A DNA stretch of 64,000 bases, from the NCBI GenBank assembly GCA_963825445.1, contig CAWGTM010000028.1, positions 62,001-126,000 of the forward strand, in the 5' to 3' direction. Below, piece after piece: positions 42,270 through 51,959 of this stretch; the stretch's first letter is position 1, and the number at the start of each line of letters is the position of its first letter. Source of the stretch: Actinophytocola sp963825445. Its GTDB lineage: Bacteria; Actinomycetota; Actinomycetes; Mycobacteriales; Pseudonocardiaceae. The notes beneath the pieces are model-generated. The model saw only the letters and a program-made list of their open reading frames with translations, searched no databases and had not been told where the DNA came from. A program made the translations under genes and the position numbers.

Positions 42270-44221
42270 TGCCCCTGCCCGCACCCAACCTCGACGACCG
42301 GCGGTTCCAGGACCTGGTCGACGACGCGAAGCGCATGGTGATGCGCCGCTGTCCGGAGTGGACGGACCACAACGTGTCCGACCCGGGCGTGACGCTCATC
42401 GAGACGTTCGCGTTCATGACCGACCAGTTGTTGTTCCGCCTCAACCAGGTGCCCGACCGCCTCTACGTGAAGTTCCTGGAACTCATCGGGTTGCGCCTGA
42501 TCCCGGCGACGCCGGCCCAGGCGGACGTCACGTTCTGGCTGGCGGCGCCGGCCATCGCGTCCGTCGGCATTCCCATGGGGACGAACGTGGCGACCCTGCG
42601 CACCGAGCAGGACGAGTCGGTGGTGTTCTCCACGGGCGTCGACCTGCAGATCGTGCCGTGCTCGCTGAACCGGATCGCGACGCGTCGCGCCGACCAGGAC
42701 GCGCAGCTCGACCGGACCGACGAACTGAAGATGGGGCAACCGTTCCAGGCGTTCAGCGAGGTGCCCCGGGTCGACGACGTGATGCTCGTCGGCCTGTCCA
42801 ACCCGGTGCCGAACTGTGTGGTGCGGCTGGACTTCGACTGCCGGGTCGAGGGTGTCGGCGTGCACCCGGACCACCCGCCGCTGGAGTGGGAGGCGTGGAA
42901 CGGCAAGGAGTGGAGACGCTGCAAGGTCAGCAAGGACGGCACGGGCGCGCTCAACACGGCCGGCCAGGTCCACGTCCATGTGCCGGGTGACCACGAGGCG
43001 TCCGTGCTCGGTGGCGACGCGGCGGGGTGGTTGCGTGCCAGGGTGATCGAGGTGCCCGAAGACGTTCCGACGTATGGCGCGTCGCCGCTGGTGACCGCGC
43101 TGTCCGCGTCGACCGTCGGCGCCACGGTCGAGTCGAACCACTGCGAGATCATCGAGGAGGAGATCCTCGGCGACTCGGAAGGTGTTCCCGGACAACAGTT
43201 CTCCGCGTCGCGCCGACCCGTGGTGATCGGCGCGGGCGCGGCCACCCTCGAGAGCATGTCCGACGACGGTTGGGTGGAATGGCACCCGGTGCACAGTTTC
43301 GCCGGGAGCGACCCGGACGACCGCCACTACATTCTCGACGGTGAGGCCGGCATCGTCCACTTCGGACCGGCGATCCGCGAGCCGGACGGCGGGGTGCGGC
43401 AGTACGGTGCCGTGCCGCCGTACGGGGCCACGATTCGGTTGCGCGCCTACGCCACGGGCGGTGGCCGGCTGGGCAACGTCGGCAAGGGGGCGATCCAGAC
43501 GTTGAAGTCGTCGATCCCGTTCGTCGATCGGGTGGAGAACCTCGAGGCCGCGTGGGGTGGTGTCGACGGCGAGTCGGTCGACGAGGCCAAGGCCCGCGGC
43601 CCGATCCTGCTGCGCACCCGCAGCCGCGCGGTCACGGCCGAGGACTACGAGGCGATCACGCAGGAGGCCGCGCCGGACGTCGCGCGGGTCCGGTGCGTGA
43701 CGGCCGGCGACGACGACACCGACCCCGGTTCGGTGCGGGTGCTGATCGTGCCGGCGGCCGCGGAAGTGGGTGGCCGCATCGACTTCGCCGAGCTGGTGCC
43801 TGGCGAGGAGACTCTGCAGCGGATCACCGAGCGGCTCGACGAGGTGCGGCTGATCGGCACGCGTGTGCTGGTCACCCCGCCGCGCTACCGGGGCGTCACG
43901 GTGGTGGCACGGGTGATCGCCCGGCCGCGGCTGGACAAGTCGCGGGTGCGGGCCGACGCGGTCGAGGCCCTTTACCAGTACCTCAACCCGATCAGCGGCG
44001 GCCGCGACGGGCGTGGCTGGGAGTTCGGCCGGCCGGTGCAGGCCGGTGACGTCTACGCGTTGCTGCAACGGGTTCGCGGTGTCGACCTGGTGGAGGACGT
44101 GCGGTTGTTCGGTGCGAACCCCGTGACGGGTGAGCGGGGCGAGGAGGCGCAGCGGCTCGACGTCGACCCGCACAGCCTCATCTTCTCGTTCGAGCACCAC
44201 GTGAAGGTGGAGGACCACTGA
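42269..44221 (+). CDS. eCIS baseplate J-like protein (gp6 type)
   Basis: A 650-residue baseplate wedge protein (Pvc11-like, gp6/J family). The N-terminus (NLDDRRFQDLVDDAKRMV...WTDHNVSDPGVTLIETFAFMTDQLLFRLNQ) is characteristic, as is the C-terminal R-A-V-T-AEDYE and YQYLNPISGG...GWEFGRPV region. It forms the wedge ring that changes shape to trigger sheath contraction. One-base overlaps at both ends show tight coupling with gp25 and tail protein I. Confidence 0.94.
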   Translation: MPLPAPNLDDRRFQDLVDDAKRMVMRRCPEWTDHNVSDPGVTLIETFAFMTDQLLFRLNQVPDRLYVKFLELIGLRLIPATPAQADVTFWLAAPAIASVGIPMGTNVATLRTEQDESVVFSTGVDLQIVPCSLNRIATRRADQDAQLDRTDELKMGQPFQAFSEVPRVDDVMLVGLSNPVPNCVVRLDFDCRVEGVGVHPDHPPLEWEAWNGKEWRRCKVSKDGTGALNTAGQVHVHVPGDHEASVLGGDAAGWLRARVIEVPEDVPTYGASPLVTALSASTVGATVESNHCEIIEEEILGDSEGVPGQQFSASRRPVVIGAGAATLESMSDDGWVEWHPVHSFAGSDPDDRHYILDGEAGIVHFGPAIREPDGGVRQYGAVPPYGATIRLRAYATGGGRLGNVGKGAIQTLKSSIPFVDRVENLEAAWGGVDGESVDEAKARGPILLRTRSRAVTAEDYEAITQEAAPDVARVRCVTAGDDDTDPGSVRVLIVPAAAEVGGRIDFAELVPGEETLQRITERLDEVRLIGTRVLVTPPRYRGVTVVARVIARPRLDKSRVRADAVEALYQYLNPISGGRDGRGWEFGRPVQAGDVYALLQRVRGVDLVEDVRLFGANPVTGERGEEAQRLDVDPHSLIFSFEHHVKVEDH

Positions 44222-44760
44222 TGCGCGGGATGGTGCCGGGCCTGGCGAACGCGTCGCCGTTCGTCGAGATGCTGCCGGCCGTGTACCAGGAGGACCCGTT
44301 CACCGAACGGTTCGTGGGCGGGTTCGACGACGTGTTGGCGCCCATTCTGGCCACTTTGGACTGTCTGGTCGACTACTTCGACCCGTACCTCGCGCCGGAG
44401 GACTTCGTCGAGTGGATGGCCGGCTGGGTCGGCATCGAACTCGAGGAGGGGTGGCCGATCGAGCGGCGGCGGGCCGTGGTCGCCACGGCCGTCGAGATGT
44501 ACCGCATGCGCGGCACGGTCGCCGGGCTGCGGGCGAACCTGCAGGTGCTGACCGGTGGCCGGGTGGAGATCGCGGACAGCGGCGATGTCGGCTGGGCCCG
44601 GTCGCCCGACGCGGACATGCCGGGCGAGGCGTCCCCCAGGCTGGCCGTGCGCATTCGGGTGCACGACCCGGAAAGCGTGCCCATGGATCTTGTCGACACG
44701 GCGGTCGCCGCGGCCAAGCCCGCGCACGTCGTGCACAGAGTGGAGGTGGATCGGCCGTGA
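44221..44760 (+). CDS. Phage tail protein I-like baseplate protein (gp7 role)
   Basis: A 179-residue protein of the tail protein I family (TIGR02242-like): LPAVYQEDPFTERFVGGFDDVLAPILATLD, then DFVEWMAGWVGIEL and RGTVAGLRANLQVLTG. In eCIS this position completes the wedge. It is much smaller than Pvc12-type proteins, and no tail-fibre gene follows, so target recognition must use other parts or is not needed. Confidence 0.9.
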   Translation: MRGMVPGLANASPFVEMLPAVYQEDPFTERFVGGFDDVLAPILATLDCLVDYFDPYLAPEDFVEWMAGWVGIELEEGWPIERRRAVVATAVEMYRMRGTVAGLRANLQVLTGGRVEIADSGDVGWARSPDADMPGEASPRLAVRIRVHDPESVPMDLVDTAVAAAKPAHVVHRVEVDRP

Positions 44761-44798
44761 GCGACGACGTGCTTTTTCCCGCGGAGGAGCCATCATGA
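44757..44798 (+). other. 13-codon mini-ORF bridging tail protein I and CisA-like gene
   Basis: GTG 44757 overlaps the preceding stop (GTGA), and its TGA (44796-44798) overlaps the next ATG (ATGA). The ribosome site of the downstream gene lies inside it. It may act only to couple translation; a functional peptide is unproven. Confidence 0.35.
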
Positions 44799-46531
44799 TC
44801 GTCTGTAAGAGCTGCGGCTTCCACAACAAGGAGACCGACGCGTTCTGCGGATCGTGCGGGGCCTTCCTGGAGTGGACGGGGGAGCGGTTGGCGCCGGTCC
44901 CGGTGCCGGCGGCCGCGCCGGAGGAAGAGGAGGCGGCGCCCCGGCGGGGGTGGCTGGCTCGTATCCAGTCGGCGTTGTATCTGGACGTGGGGGACCGCGA
45001 TCCGGTGGAGACGCCCGCGAAGCCTGGCCTGGGGGCGGCTCGGCCCGGCGCTCCGGGTCTGCCGGGCGCGAAGCCCGGTCCGCCCGGACCTCCTGGTGCG
45101 CCGCCGAAGCCGGGGGGACCTCCTGGAGCGCCGCCGAAGCCCGGTGGTCCTCCTGGCGGTCCGCCCAAGCCTCCGCCGCCTCCGGGCGCTGGTCCGCCGA
45201 AGCCGCCTCCGCCACCTGGTGCCGGACCTCCGAAGCCGCCTCCGCCGCCGGGAGCCGCTCCGCCTCCGCCGCCTGGTGCCGCGGGTGCTGCTCCGAAGCC
45301 ACCACCCCCGCCGGGTGCTGGTCCGCCCAAGCCACCGCCTCCGCCAGGGGCTGCCCCGGCGTTGCCGCCTCCGCCCAAGCCGGCGATCGCCGCCGCGGGT
45401 GGACCCGCGTTGCCGCCACCGCCGGGAGCCGCGCCGCCGCCTCCTCCGGGAGCCGGTGGGCCGGCACTGCCGCCGCCTCCCGCACCGGCGCCGTCGTTGG
45501 CCGCCGGACTGGTCGCGCCGTCGGTGCCGCAGCCGAGAGCCGCGTCGGTGAACGGTGCGCCCGCACCGCCGCCCCCCGCGCCGCCGACATTGCCGCCACC
45601 ACCACCCAAGGCGACGGTCGACGAGGCGAAACAACTCGTCACGCCCGTGACCGGAACGGCCGCCGCCAAGATTCAGCCCGACGCACTCGAACCGCAGCCG
45701 GCGCAGCGCCGCGCGGTGCCCGTCAAACGGCAGCCGCCGACGCGCAGGCTGCAGCCGGGCGAGCTGGTCTGCGGCGACTGCGGCGAGGGCAACCCGGCGA
45801 CCAGGAAGTTCTGCAGCCGGTGCGGTGGCTCACTCGCCGCGGCCGTGATCGTGAAGACGCCGTGGTGGCGCAAACTGTTGCCACGGCGGGGCGCGAAGGT
45901 CCGCAAGTCCGGGGACCGGCCGAAGCGGAAGGGCCGCGGCGGCAAGACCAGGACGGGCGTCGCGGTGAGCGCGACGTTCAAGGCGTTGCGCCGGATCGTG
46001 GCGATCGTGTTGCTGGTCGGCGGGATCCTGTACGGCCTCATGGCGCCGTTCCGCGGCTGGGTGAACGACCGCGCGCAGGCGGCGAAGAGCGGGGTGGAGG
46101 ACATCTTCTTCCCGGACTACGAGCCGGTGAACGAAGCCGAGGCGCCGGTCAGCCCGGTGCAGGACCCGGCGAACCCGGGCCTGAACGCGCTCGACGGCTT
46201 CTTCGACACCTTCTGGGCCGCCCCGATCGCCGGCCAGCAACCGGTACTGGTGATCAAGTTCGACGGCCCGGTGGATCTCGCGCAACTGATCGTCCACAAC
46301 GGAGACCCGGCCGACTTCAAGGGCAAACTCCGTGCCAAGCAACTACACCTGGTGTACTCGACGGGCAAGACCACGGACGTGAACCTCACGGACAACCCGG
46401 ACCCCCAGACGTTCGAGCTGGAGAACGGCGAGGGCGCGGAGTACGTGGAGGTCCACGTGGCGAACACCTTCAAGTCCGTGAACGGGACGGTGGTCGCGCT
46501 CACGGAACTGGAGTTCTTCAAGGAGGTCTGA
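44795..46531 (+). CDS. CisA-like membrane protein: two zinc ribbons, polyproline region, TM helix, discoidin-like domain
   Basis: A 578-residue protein. A first zinc ribbon (Cys4, 7, 18, 21) is followed by about 220 residues of Pro/Gly/Ala repeats (about 85-300), a second zinc ribbon (Cys326, 329, 340, 343), a basic stretch, one transmembrane helix (about 400-418) and a C-terminal beta-rich domain (about 440-578) resembling NADase-type glycan-binding/F5-8C folds. Position and layout match CisA of Streptomyces, a membrane protein linking the cytoplasmic particle to the membrane before firing. Identity with CisA is inference; the zinc ribbons and polyproline length should be compared. A hairpin follows the stop. 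Confidence 0.8.
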   Translation: MIVCKSCGFHNKETDAFCGSCGAFLEWTGERLAPVPVPAAAPEEEEAAPRRGWLARIQSALYLDVGDRDPVETPAKPGLGAARPGAPGLPGAKPGPPGPPGAPPKPGGPPGAPPKPGGPPGGPPKPPPPPGAGPPKPPPPPGAGPPKPPPPPGAAPPPPPGAAGAAPKPPPPPGAGPPKPPPPPGAAPALPPPPKPAIAAAGGPALPPPPGAAPPPPPGAGGPALPPPPAPAPSLAAGLVAPSVPQPRAASVNGAPAPPPPAPPTLPPPPPKATVDEAKQLVTPVTGTAAAKIQPDALEPQPAQRRAVPVKRQPPTRRLQPGELVCGDCGEGNPATRKFCSRCGGSLAAAVIVKTPWWRKLLPRRGAKVRKSGDRPKRKGRGGKTRTGVAVSATFKALRRIVAIVLLVGGILYGLMAPFRGWVNDRAQAAKSGVEDIFFPDYEPVNEAEAPVSPVQDPANPGLNALDGFFDTFWAAPIAGQQPVLVIKFDGPVDLAQLIVHNGDPADFKGKLRAKQLHLVYSTGKTTDVNLTDNPDPQTFELENGEGAEYVEVHVANTFKSVNGTVVALTELEFFKEV

Positions 46532-46535
46532 GCCC

Positions 46536-46567
46536 CGGCGGCCGACCTGCGGACAGGTCGGCCGCCG
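46536..46567. terminator. 14-bp hairpin between convergent CisA-like and RCC1 genes
   Basis: Stem 46536-46549 pairs perfectly with 46554-46567 around a CGGA loop. It lies directly after both stops and would terminate transcription from each side. Confidence 0.7.
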
Positions 46568-46576
46568 TCGAGTGGG

Positions 46577-48904
46577 TCAGGGCTTGATCGCGAACCCTCC
46601 GCTGCCACCGCTGCTACCGAGCCCGGTGACGCCGGACAGCGACTGGACCTGTACCGGCACCGTCGTGTGGTCGGCCACCGTGTCGTTTCCGAGGGTGCCC
46701 TGGAGGTTGGAGCCCCAGGACCACACCGTGCCGTCCGCGCGGAGGGCGTAGCCGCCGCCGTAGAAGCCGGCCAGCGCGGTGGCGTCATCAAGGCCGGACA
46801 CCTGCACCGGAATCGCGCTGGTGCAGGTTTCTGGTGTCGTGCACTCGACGCCGTTGCCGAGGGCGCCCTGACCGTTCTCGCCCCACGTCCACACCGTGCC
46901 GTCCTCGCGAAGCGCGAGTCCGTTGTAGACACCGCTGGCCACCGCCGTCACGTCGGTCAGTCCGGTCACCCGCACCGGGACGCGGGACAGGCAGTCCACG
47001 CCCGGTTCGCAGTACTCGCCGGTGCCCAGCGCCCCCTGGAAGTTGTAGCCCCACGACCAGACCGTGCCGTCCCCGGCCAGCGCGTACGTCCCGTTGCTGT
47101 GGCCGCCGCCGGCGACCGCGACGATGCCGCTGAGCGCGGTGACCCGGACCGGCGTCGTCGAGCCGTCGGCGGTCGAGCCGGTGCCCAGGTGCCCGCCGCC
47201 GTTGTCGCCCCACGCCCACAGGGTGCCGTCCGCGCGTACCGCGTACCCGTTGTTGTCGCCGGCCCCGATCGCGACGACGTCGGTCAGCCCGGTCACCCGC
47301 ACCGGCACCGCCGACGAGGCTCGGGTGCCGTTACCGAGCTGCCCCCTGTAGTTGTCGCCCCACGACCAGACCGTGCCGTCCGCGCGCAACGCGTAGGCGC
47401 TGGAGCCGCGTGCCTCGATCGCCGTGACGTCGGTCAGCCCGACGACCGGCACCGGTACCGCCGAGCCGGCGTACGAGTCGACGCCCCAACCGTTGCCGAG
47501 GCTGCCGGCGATGTTGCCGCCCCAGGCCCGCACCGTGCCGTCGGCCAGCAGTGCGTACCCGGTGCCGGTACCGGTGACGTCCCGGACCCCGGACAGCGAG
47601 ACCACTGGCCGGGGGACCGACGAGTACTCGCCGATGTCGCCGTTGCCGAGCTTCCGGTCGGAATTGGAGCCCCAACCGTACACGCAGTCACTCACACACG
47701 GGGCGGTGTTCTCCACGACGAACACCCCGGCCAGGTCGCCCAACAGGTGCACCGACCCCGTGCTGTTGTGGAACGAGACCGCGCGAGAGGAGCCGAACGC
47801 GACGACCGCCGCGTTCGGGATGGCCCGCCCCGGCACGAGGTTCAGCGTCGACGCGAGCGGAACCTCGCCGGCCGCCTCCCAGGCGGTGACGACCGTGGGA
47901 GCGGTCGCGCCGTGGCCGGTGAGGTTCATCGCGACCCCGGTCGCGGTCACCGGGAGCTTCCCGGCCAGGTCGAGGACCACACCCTGGGCCGGTCCGATCG
48001 GACCCGCCGGTACACCGGTGCCGCCGCGGGTGTCGAGCACTCGCTCGGGGGCCAGCGGGAGGAACCCGGCGCCGTATTCGGGCGTGTAGAAGCCGGTCAG
48101 GTCCATGATGAGGTCGGTGGAGCCACTGTTGTTGTACAGGCTGACCTGCTGACCGGGGCCGACGGCGACGGTGACCAGGTTGGGCCGGGTCTCGCCGGCC
48201 GGCAGGTTGAGGTTGGACGCCGTGGGCCGGGCCGATCCGGTGGGCCAGGCGGTCGCGTAGGTCGCGGCGGTGGCCCCGGTTGCCGTGAGGTTGAAGGTTA
48301 CGGCGGTGGCGGACTCGGGAACCTGACCGGTGAGGTCGACCACGCGGGTGGCGCCCGGGCCGGGCTTGGGGCCGGACTGCCGGGTGTCGAGTACCCGGTT
48401 CGGCGGCAGCGCGGTGAACCGGGCGCCGGCGCCGGTGGCGTAGTACCCGGCGAGGTCGGCCACCAGGTGGGTGTTGCCGCTGTCGTTGTACAGGCTGACC
48501 TTGCGGTCCGCGCCGAGGGCGACCGTGACCTGGTTGGCCCGGGTGTCCCCGGTGGGCAGGTTCAGGTTCGACGTCGTCGGCCGGGTGGTCCCGGCCGGGA
48601 ACACGGTGACGTAGGTGTTGGCCGACAGGGCGACCCCGGTCACGTTCAGCACCACGGCGGTCGCGTTCGCCGGCACGTGCGCGGCGAGACTCACGGTGAC
48701 GGTGCTCCGCGCGGGCACCACCCCGGCGGTGACGCCGACGCCCGTGCGGGTGTCCAACACCCGAACGGGGGAGCGCGACGTGAACGTCGAGGCTTCGGCC
48801 GCGGTGGGCGCGGCACCGGCAGGCTCCGCGCCCACCGGCGCGCCGGCTATCAGAACACCCGCGGTGAGTAACGCTGTCAGGACAGCAGGAAGTACCCGAG
48901 ACAT
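46577..48904 (-). CDS. Secreted RCC1-repeat protein with N-terminal RVLDTR repeats
   Basis: A 775-residue exported protein. Residues 1-32 are a Sec signal peptide. Three tandem beta-rich modules (about 40-410) each open with a V-R/N/E-R-VLDTR motif and hold SNLNLP- or STLNLV-like segments; such modules are common in secreted actinobacterial proteins. Then come about seven RCC1-type repeats (WGxN...LGxG, about 420-775) forming a predicted propeller. The ATG at 48904 is placed at the signal peptide start with a G-rich ribosome site. Function is unknown; a role as adhesin, cargo or receptor of the injection system is only suggested by position. Confidence 0.85.
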   Translation of the reverse strand: MSRVLPAVLTALLTAGVLIAGAPVGAEPAGAAPTAAEASTFTSRSPVRVLDTRTGVGVTAGVVPARSTVTVSLAAHVPANATAVVLNVTGVALSANTYVTVFPAGTTRPTTSNLNLPTGDTRANQVTVALGADRKVSLYNDSGNTHLVADLAGYYATGAGARFTALPPNRVLDTRQSGPKPGPGATRVVDLTGQVPESATAVTFNLTATGATAATYATAWPTGSARPTASNLNLPAGETRPNLVTVAVGPGQQVSLYNNSGSTDLIMDLTGFYTPEYGAGFLPLAPERVLDTRGGTGVPAGPIGPAQGVVLDLAGKLPVTATGVAMNLTGHGATAPTVVTAWEAAGEVPLASTLNLVPGRAIPNAAVVAFGSSRAVSFHNSTGSVHLLGDLAGVFVVENTAPCVSDCVYGWGSNSDRKLGNGDIGEYSSVPRPVVSLSGVRDVTGTGTGYALLADGTVRAWGGNIAGSLGNGWGVDSYAGSAVPVPVVGLTDVTAIEARGSSAYALRADGTVWSWGDNYRGQLGNGTRASSAVPVRVTGLTDVVAIGAGDNNGYAVRADGTLWAWGDNGGGHLGTGSTADGSTTPVRVTALSGIVAVAGGGHSNGTYALAGDGTVWSWGYNFQGALGTGEYCEPGVDCLSRVPVRVTGLTDVTAVASGVYNGLALREDGTVWTWGENGQGALGNGVECTTPETCTSAIPVQVSGLDDATALAGFYGGGYALRADGTVWSWGSNLQGTLGNDTVADHTTVPVQVQSLSGVTGLGSSGGSGGFAIKP

Positions 48905-49002
48905 GGCTGTGCAACCCCCCAGAAAACGCAAGATCCCCCGAACCACCGAGGAGCGTAGGAGGTCGCCGCCGAGCCCGATGACCGCCATTCGGGGTATGCG
49001 CC

Positions 49003-49055
49003 GACACAATGTGCCCTCCCTGTGCGCGGGTGTCACAGGGAGGGCACATCGTGTC
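49003..49055. terminator. Long hairpin (22 bp, one mismatch) after Ig/PD40 gene
   Basis: Arms 49003-49024 and 49034-49055 pair with a single mismatch around a 9-base loop, directly downstream of the minus-strand stop at 49057. Confidence 0.7.
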
Positions 49056-49056
49056 G

Positions 49057-51778
49057 CTAGCCGCGGACCACGAAGTCCGCCGGCGAGACCGTCGGCGTCA
49101 CGATCAGCACCGGCCGCTCCGCCTTGATCGTCGGGAACGCCGTCACCGAGGCCGTCACCAGGCGGCTCGTGCTCGAGCCCCGAGGCAGGATCAGCAGCGC
49201 GCCGCGGAACGTGCCCGTGCCGTCCGTGGTCGCCGGCGTCGTCGTGACCCCACCGGGCACGGCCAGCGTGATCGGCTGGTTCGGCGCGAAACCCGTGCCC
49301 GTCACGGTGATCACCCGGCTCGGCGGCGTCACCCCCGGCGAGATCTCGATCGACGGCTGGCTGCCGCTCCCCGTGAGACCCACCAGGTGCGGGCCGCCGA
49401 TCGCGTTGTCGTCGAACCGCAGCACCGCCGGTCGCTCGCCCGGCACCGTGGGGGAGAACCGCACCTTCACCTGGCACGTCCCGCCGACCGGGATCGGCGC
49501 GCCGACGCAGGTGTTCGTGGTGACCGCGTAGTCGTTCGGCGCGACGGCCGACACCACGGTCACGGCGTCGACCTCCAGCGAAGCGTCACCGCGGTTGGTC
49601 ACCGTGACGGCCGGCTCGACACCGGTCGACAGCGGCAACCGCTGCCCGAACGCCAGCGGGTCGGGGCCGGCCGCGAACCGGGCGTTCCCCTCGGGATCCG
49701 GCGGGTCGACCGGCTCGGTCGAGCCGACGCCGCGCAGGTCCACAGTGAACTCCCGCTCCCCGCGCACGGTCAGCCGCAGCAGCGCTTCCCGCGTCGCCCT
49801 CGGCCGACGGCTTGAACTCCAGTGACACCAGGCAACTGCCGGTCTGCTGCAGCACCACGCTCTCGCCTTCGCAGGTCTGACCGCCGACCGTGAAGTCGTC
49901 CGCGTTCGCACCGTCCACGGCGATCTCCTCGACCACCAGCGGACCGGTGCCGACGTGGTCGAACCGCACGCTCTGCTCGAACGAGTCGTCGACCTCGACC
50001 TCGCCGAAGTCCAGCGGATCCGGATCGGGCGCCAACTCCGGGCGCATGGTCCGCACGAACACGTCGGTCACCTCGTTGCCGTCGTTCTCCACGAGGTCTG
50101 AGGAGTTCGAGTCGTACGCGACCTCCGAACCGTTCCGCGACAACGACGGCGCCGTCGACCACCGGTCCGGGATGGTGTCGGAGTTCCCGGCGCACGTCCC
50201 GCCCTCCGGAACGGTCGCCGCGCAGTCGGTGCTCCGGCCGGGCGACACGAGCGTGCCGGGCACGGGGGCCAGCTCGTCGGCCAGCCGCTGCCGATCCACC
50301 ACCAGGTCACGCATGACGACCTGGCACCGGGTCCGCTCGTCCCTGGTCTCGTCCGCGGGCGGCACCCCTGCCGCCGTGACCGTGTCGGGGATCAGGCAGG
50401 ACCGTCCTTCCTCGACGTCGACACCGTCGTGCGCGTCGAGGTTGTCGGTGCTGAACGCCACGAACCTGCCGTCGGCGGACAGGCCCGGTGCGAACCCGTT
50501 GATCGGCTTCCCGTCGTTGTCCCTGGACGTGAGGATCGAGTCGACGGGCGTGCCGTCCTCCCCGACCTGCACCACATACACGTTGGGCTGGTCGTACAGC
50601 GGGCGATAGCAGTCACCGTCGCACGAGTAGCGTTCGTACTCCTCGGCCTGGAACGCGATCACCGCGCCGTCGAAGGAGATCGCCGGGTTCAGGACGAACG
50701 TCGTGTAGGCGGTGCTGACGTACGTCGGCTTCTCCGGCGTCGTGTCGAGGTCGAAGTCGACGCGCGCCCAGGCTCCGGTCACCGTGTCGTACCGGTAGAT
50801 CCCCCGCTCGCGGAAGTTGCCGCCGTCACCGAACGCGGCGTCGATGTTGGCCTCCATCACCACGAACCGGCCGCTGCCGGAGACGTCCGGATCGGTCGCG
50901 TTGTCCATCGGGAGACCGAACAGCAGGGTGGGGGGCCGCAGGCTGTCGACGGCCGCCGGTGCGCCCACCGGGCCGCCGCCCGCCGGCGTCAGCGCGGCCG
51001 TGCGGACCTCCGTGCCCGACGTCTGCGTCTGCGGGTCGTCGTAGCGGTCCTGCCACACGATGCGGTCGGCGTCGTCGGAGAGCTTCGGAAACCCGGGGTT
51101 GTCGCTGCGATACGGGCTTTCGCTGTAGTAGCTGGGCTCGTTGACGCGGAAGTAGGTGTAGTCGCGTTCGCCGTTGTCCTTGTTCTCGTCGAACTCGCCG
51201 TCGCCGTCGGGATCCCGGTCGCAGAGGATGATGTCCGAGTAGTCGTCGTCGTCCTCGGGCACGATGTTGCTGGCCGTGCTGGTGAACGCCACGTAGCGGC
51301 CGTCCGCGGAGATCGTCGGGTCGGTGCTGTCGTAGTTCGGCGGCACCTCGCCGGGCACGATGTTCGGTTGCCGCGCCGAGAGATCCAGCATCGGTGCGGC
51401 GCCGAGGTTGACCGTGCCGGGGTCCTCCGGCGGGGCGGGGCGCGTGAACTGACCGCGGCTGACCATGACCGTGCGGTTGCGCCGCAGGTCACGGACGTAC
51501 ACGTTCTCGTACTCGCCGGTGTCCAGGTTGTCGAGCTTGTCGAAGCTCGTGAACGCCACAGCTGTGCCGTCGGCGGACAGCTCCTGCTGCACGGCGCCGT
51601 CCGGTGCCTCGGCGTTCGTGCCGTCGGCGACCGACGCGCGTACGGTCGAACCGGGCGCGGACGCGGCACGCGCGCTCGGCGTCTGGGCGGACAACAGGAC
51701 GACCGCGGTGGCGGACACGAGTGTCGCCGCGGCCACCATGGCGATGGCACGCTTGCTGCGGACAAGGTTTTCGGGCAC
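49057..51778 (-). pseudogene. Secreted PD40/TolB-like protein with Ig-like C-terminus, apparently frameshifted
   Basis: The first frame (51778 down to about 49797) encodes a signal peptide, a beta-propeller with DGRYVAFTSTA- and DGRFVAFST-type PD40 repeats, and the start of an Ig-like (ASPM-SPD-2-Hydin type) domain. It breaks off after FKPSAEG. The continuation (REALLRLTVRGEREFTVDLRGVGS, then two more Ig-like domains) lies in another frame ending at 49057. One extra base near 49793-49799 explains this; in the first frame the product would run to 49586 with nonsense sequence. Start GTG 51778 has AGGAGGT upstream. It may be a sequencing error or a real inactivation. Confidence 0.75.
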
Positions 51779-51959
51779 GACGCGACCTCCTGGCGTGGTT
51801 CACCGTGCACGACGCTATGGCGGATCGCGCGTGGGCGAAGCCGGCCGGCGGGAGGCGTAGTGGACGTCGAAGGGCGCCCGATGGGGCAGTTCCGCCCGCC
51901 CCGGCACGCTCCCGTTAGCGGGCTGTACCGAAGCCGTTCTGTTCCCACACTTTCTTCCC

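Noticed and set aside
45060..45600. Tandem repeat DNA
   Set aside because: The repetition is low-complexity Pro/Gly coding sequence inside the CisA-like gene, not a separate repeat or CRISPR.
49786..49806. Programmed ribosomal frameshift
   Set aside because: No slippery heptamer or downstream pseudoknot-like structure is visible; a simple indel explains the break.
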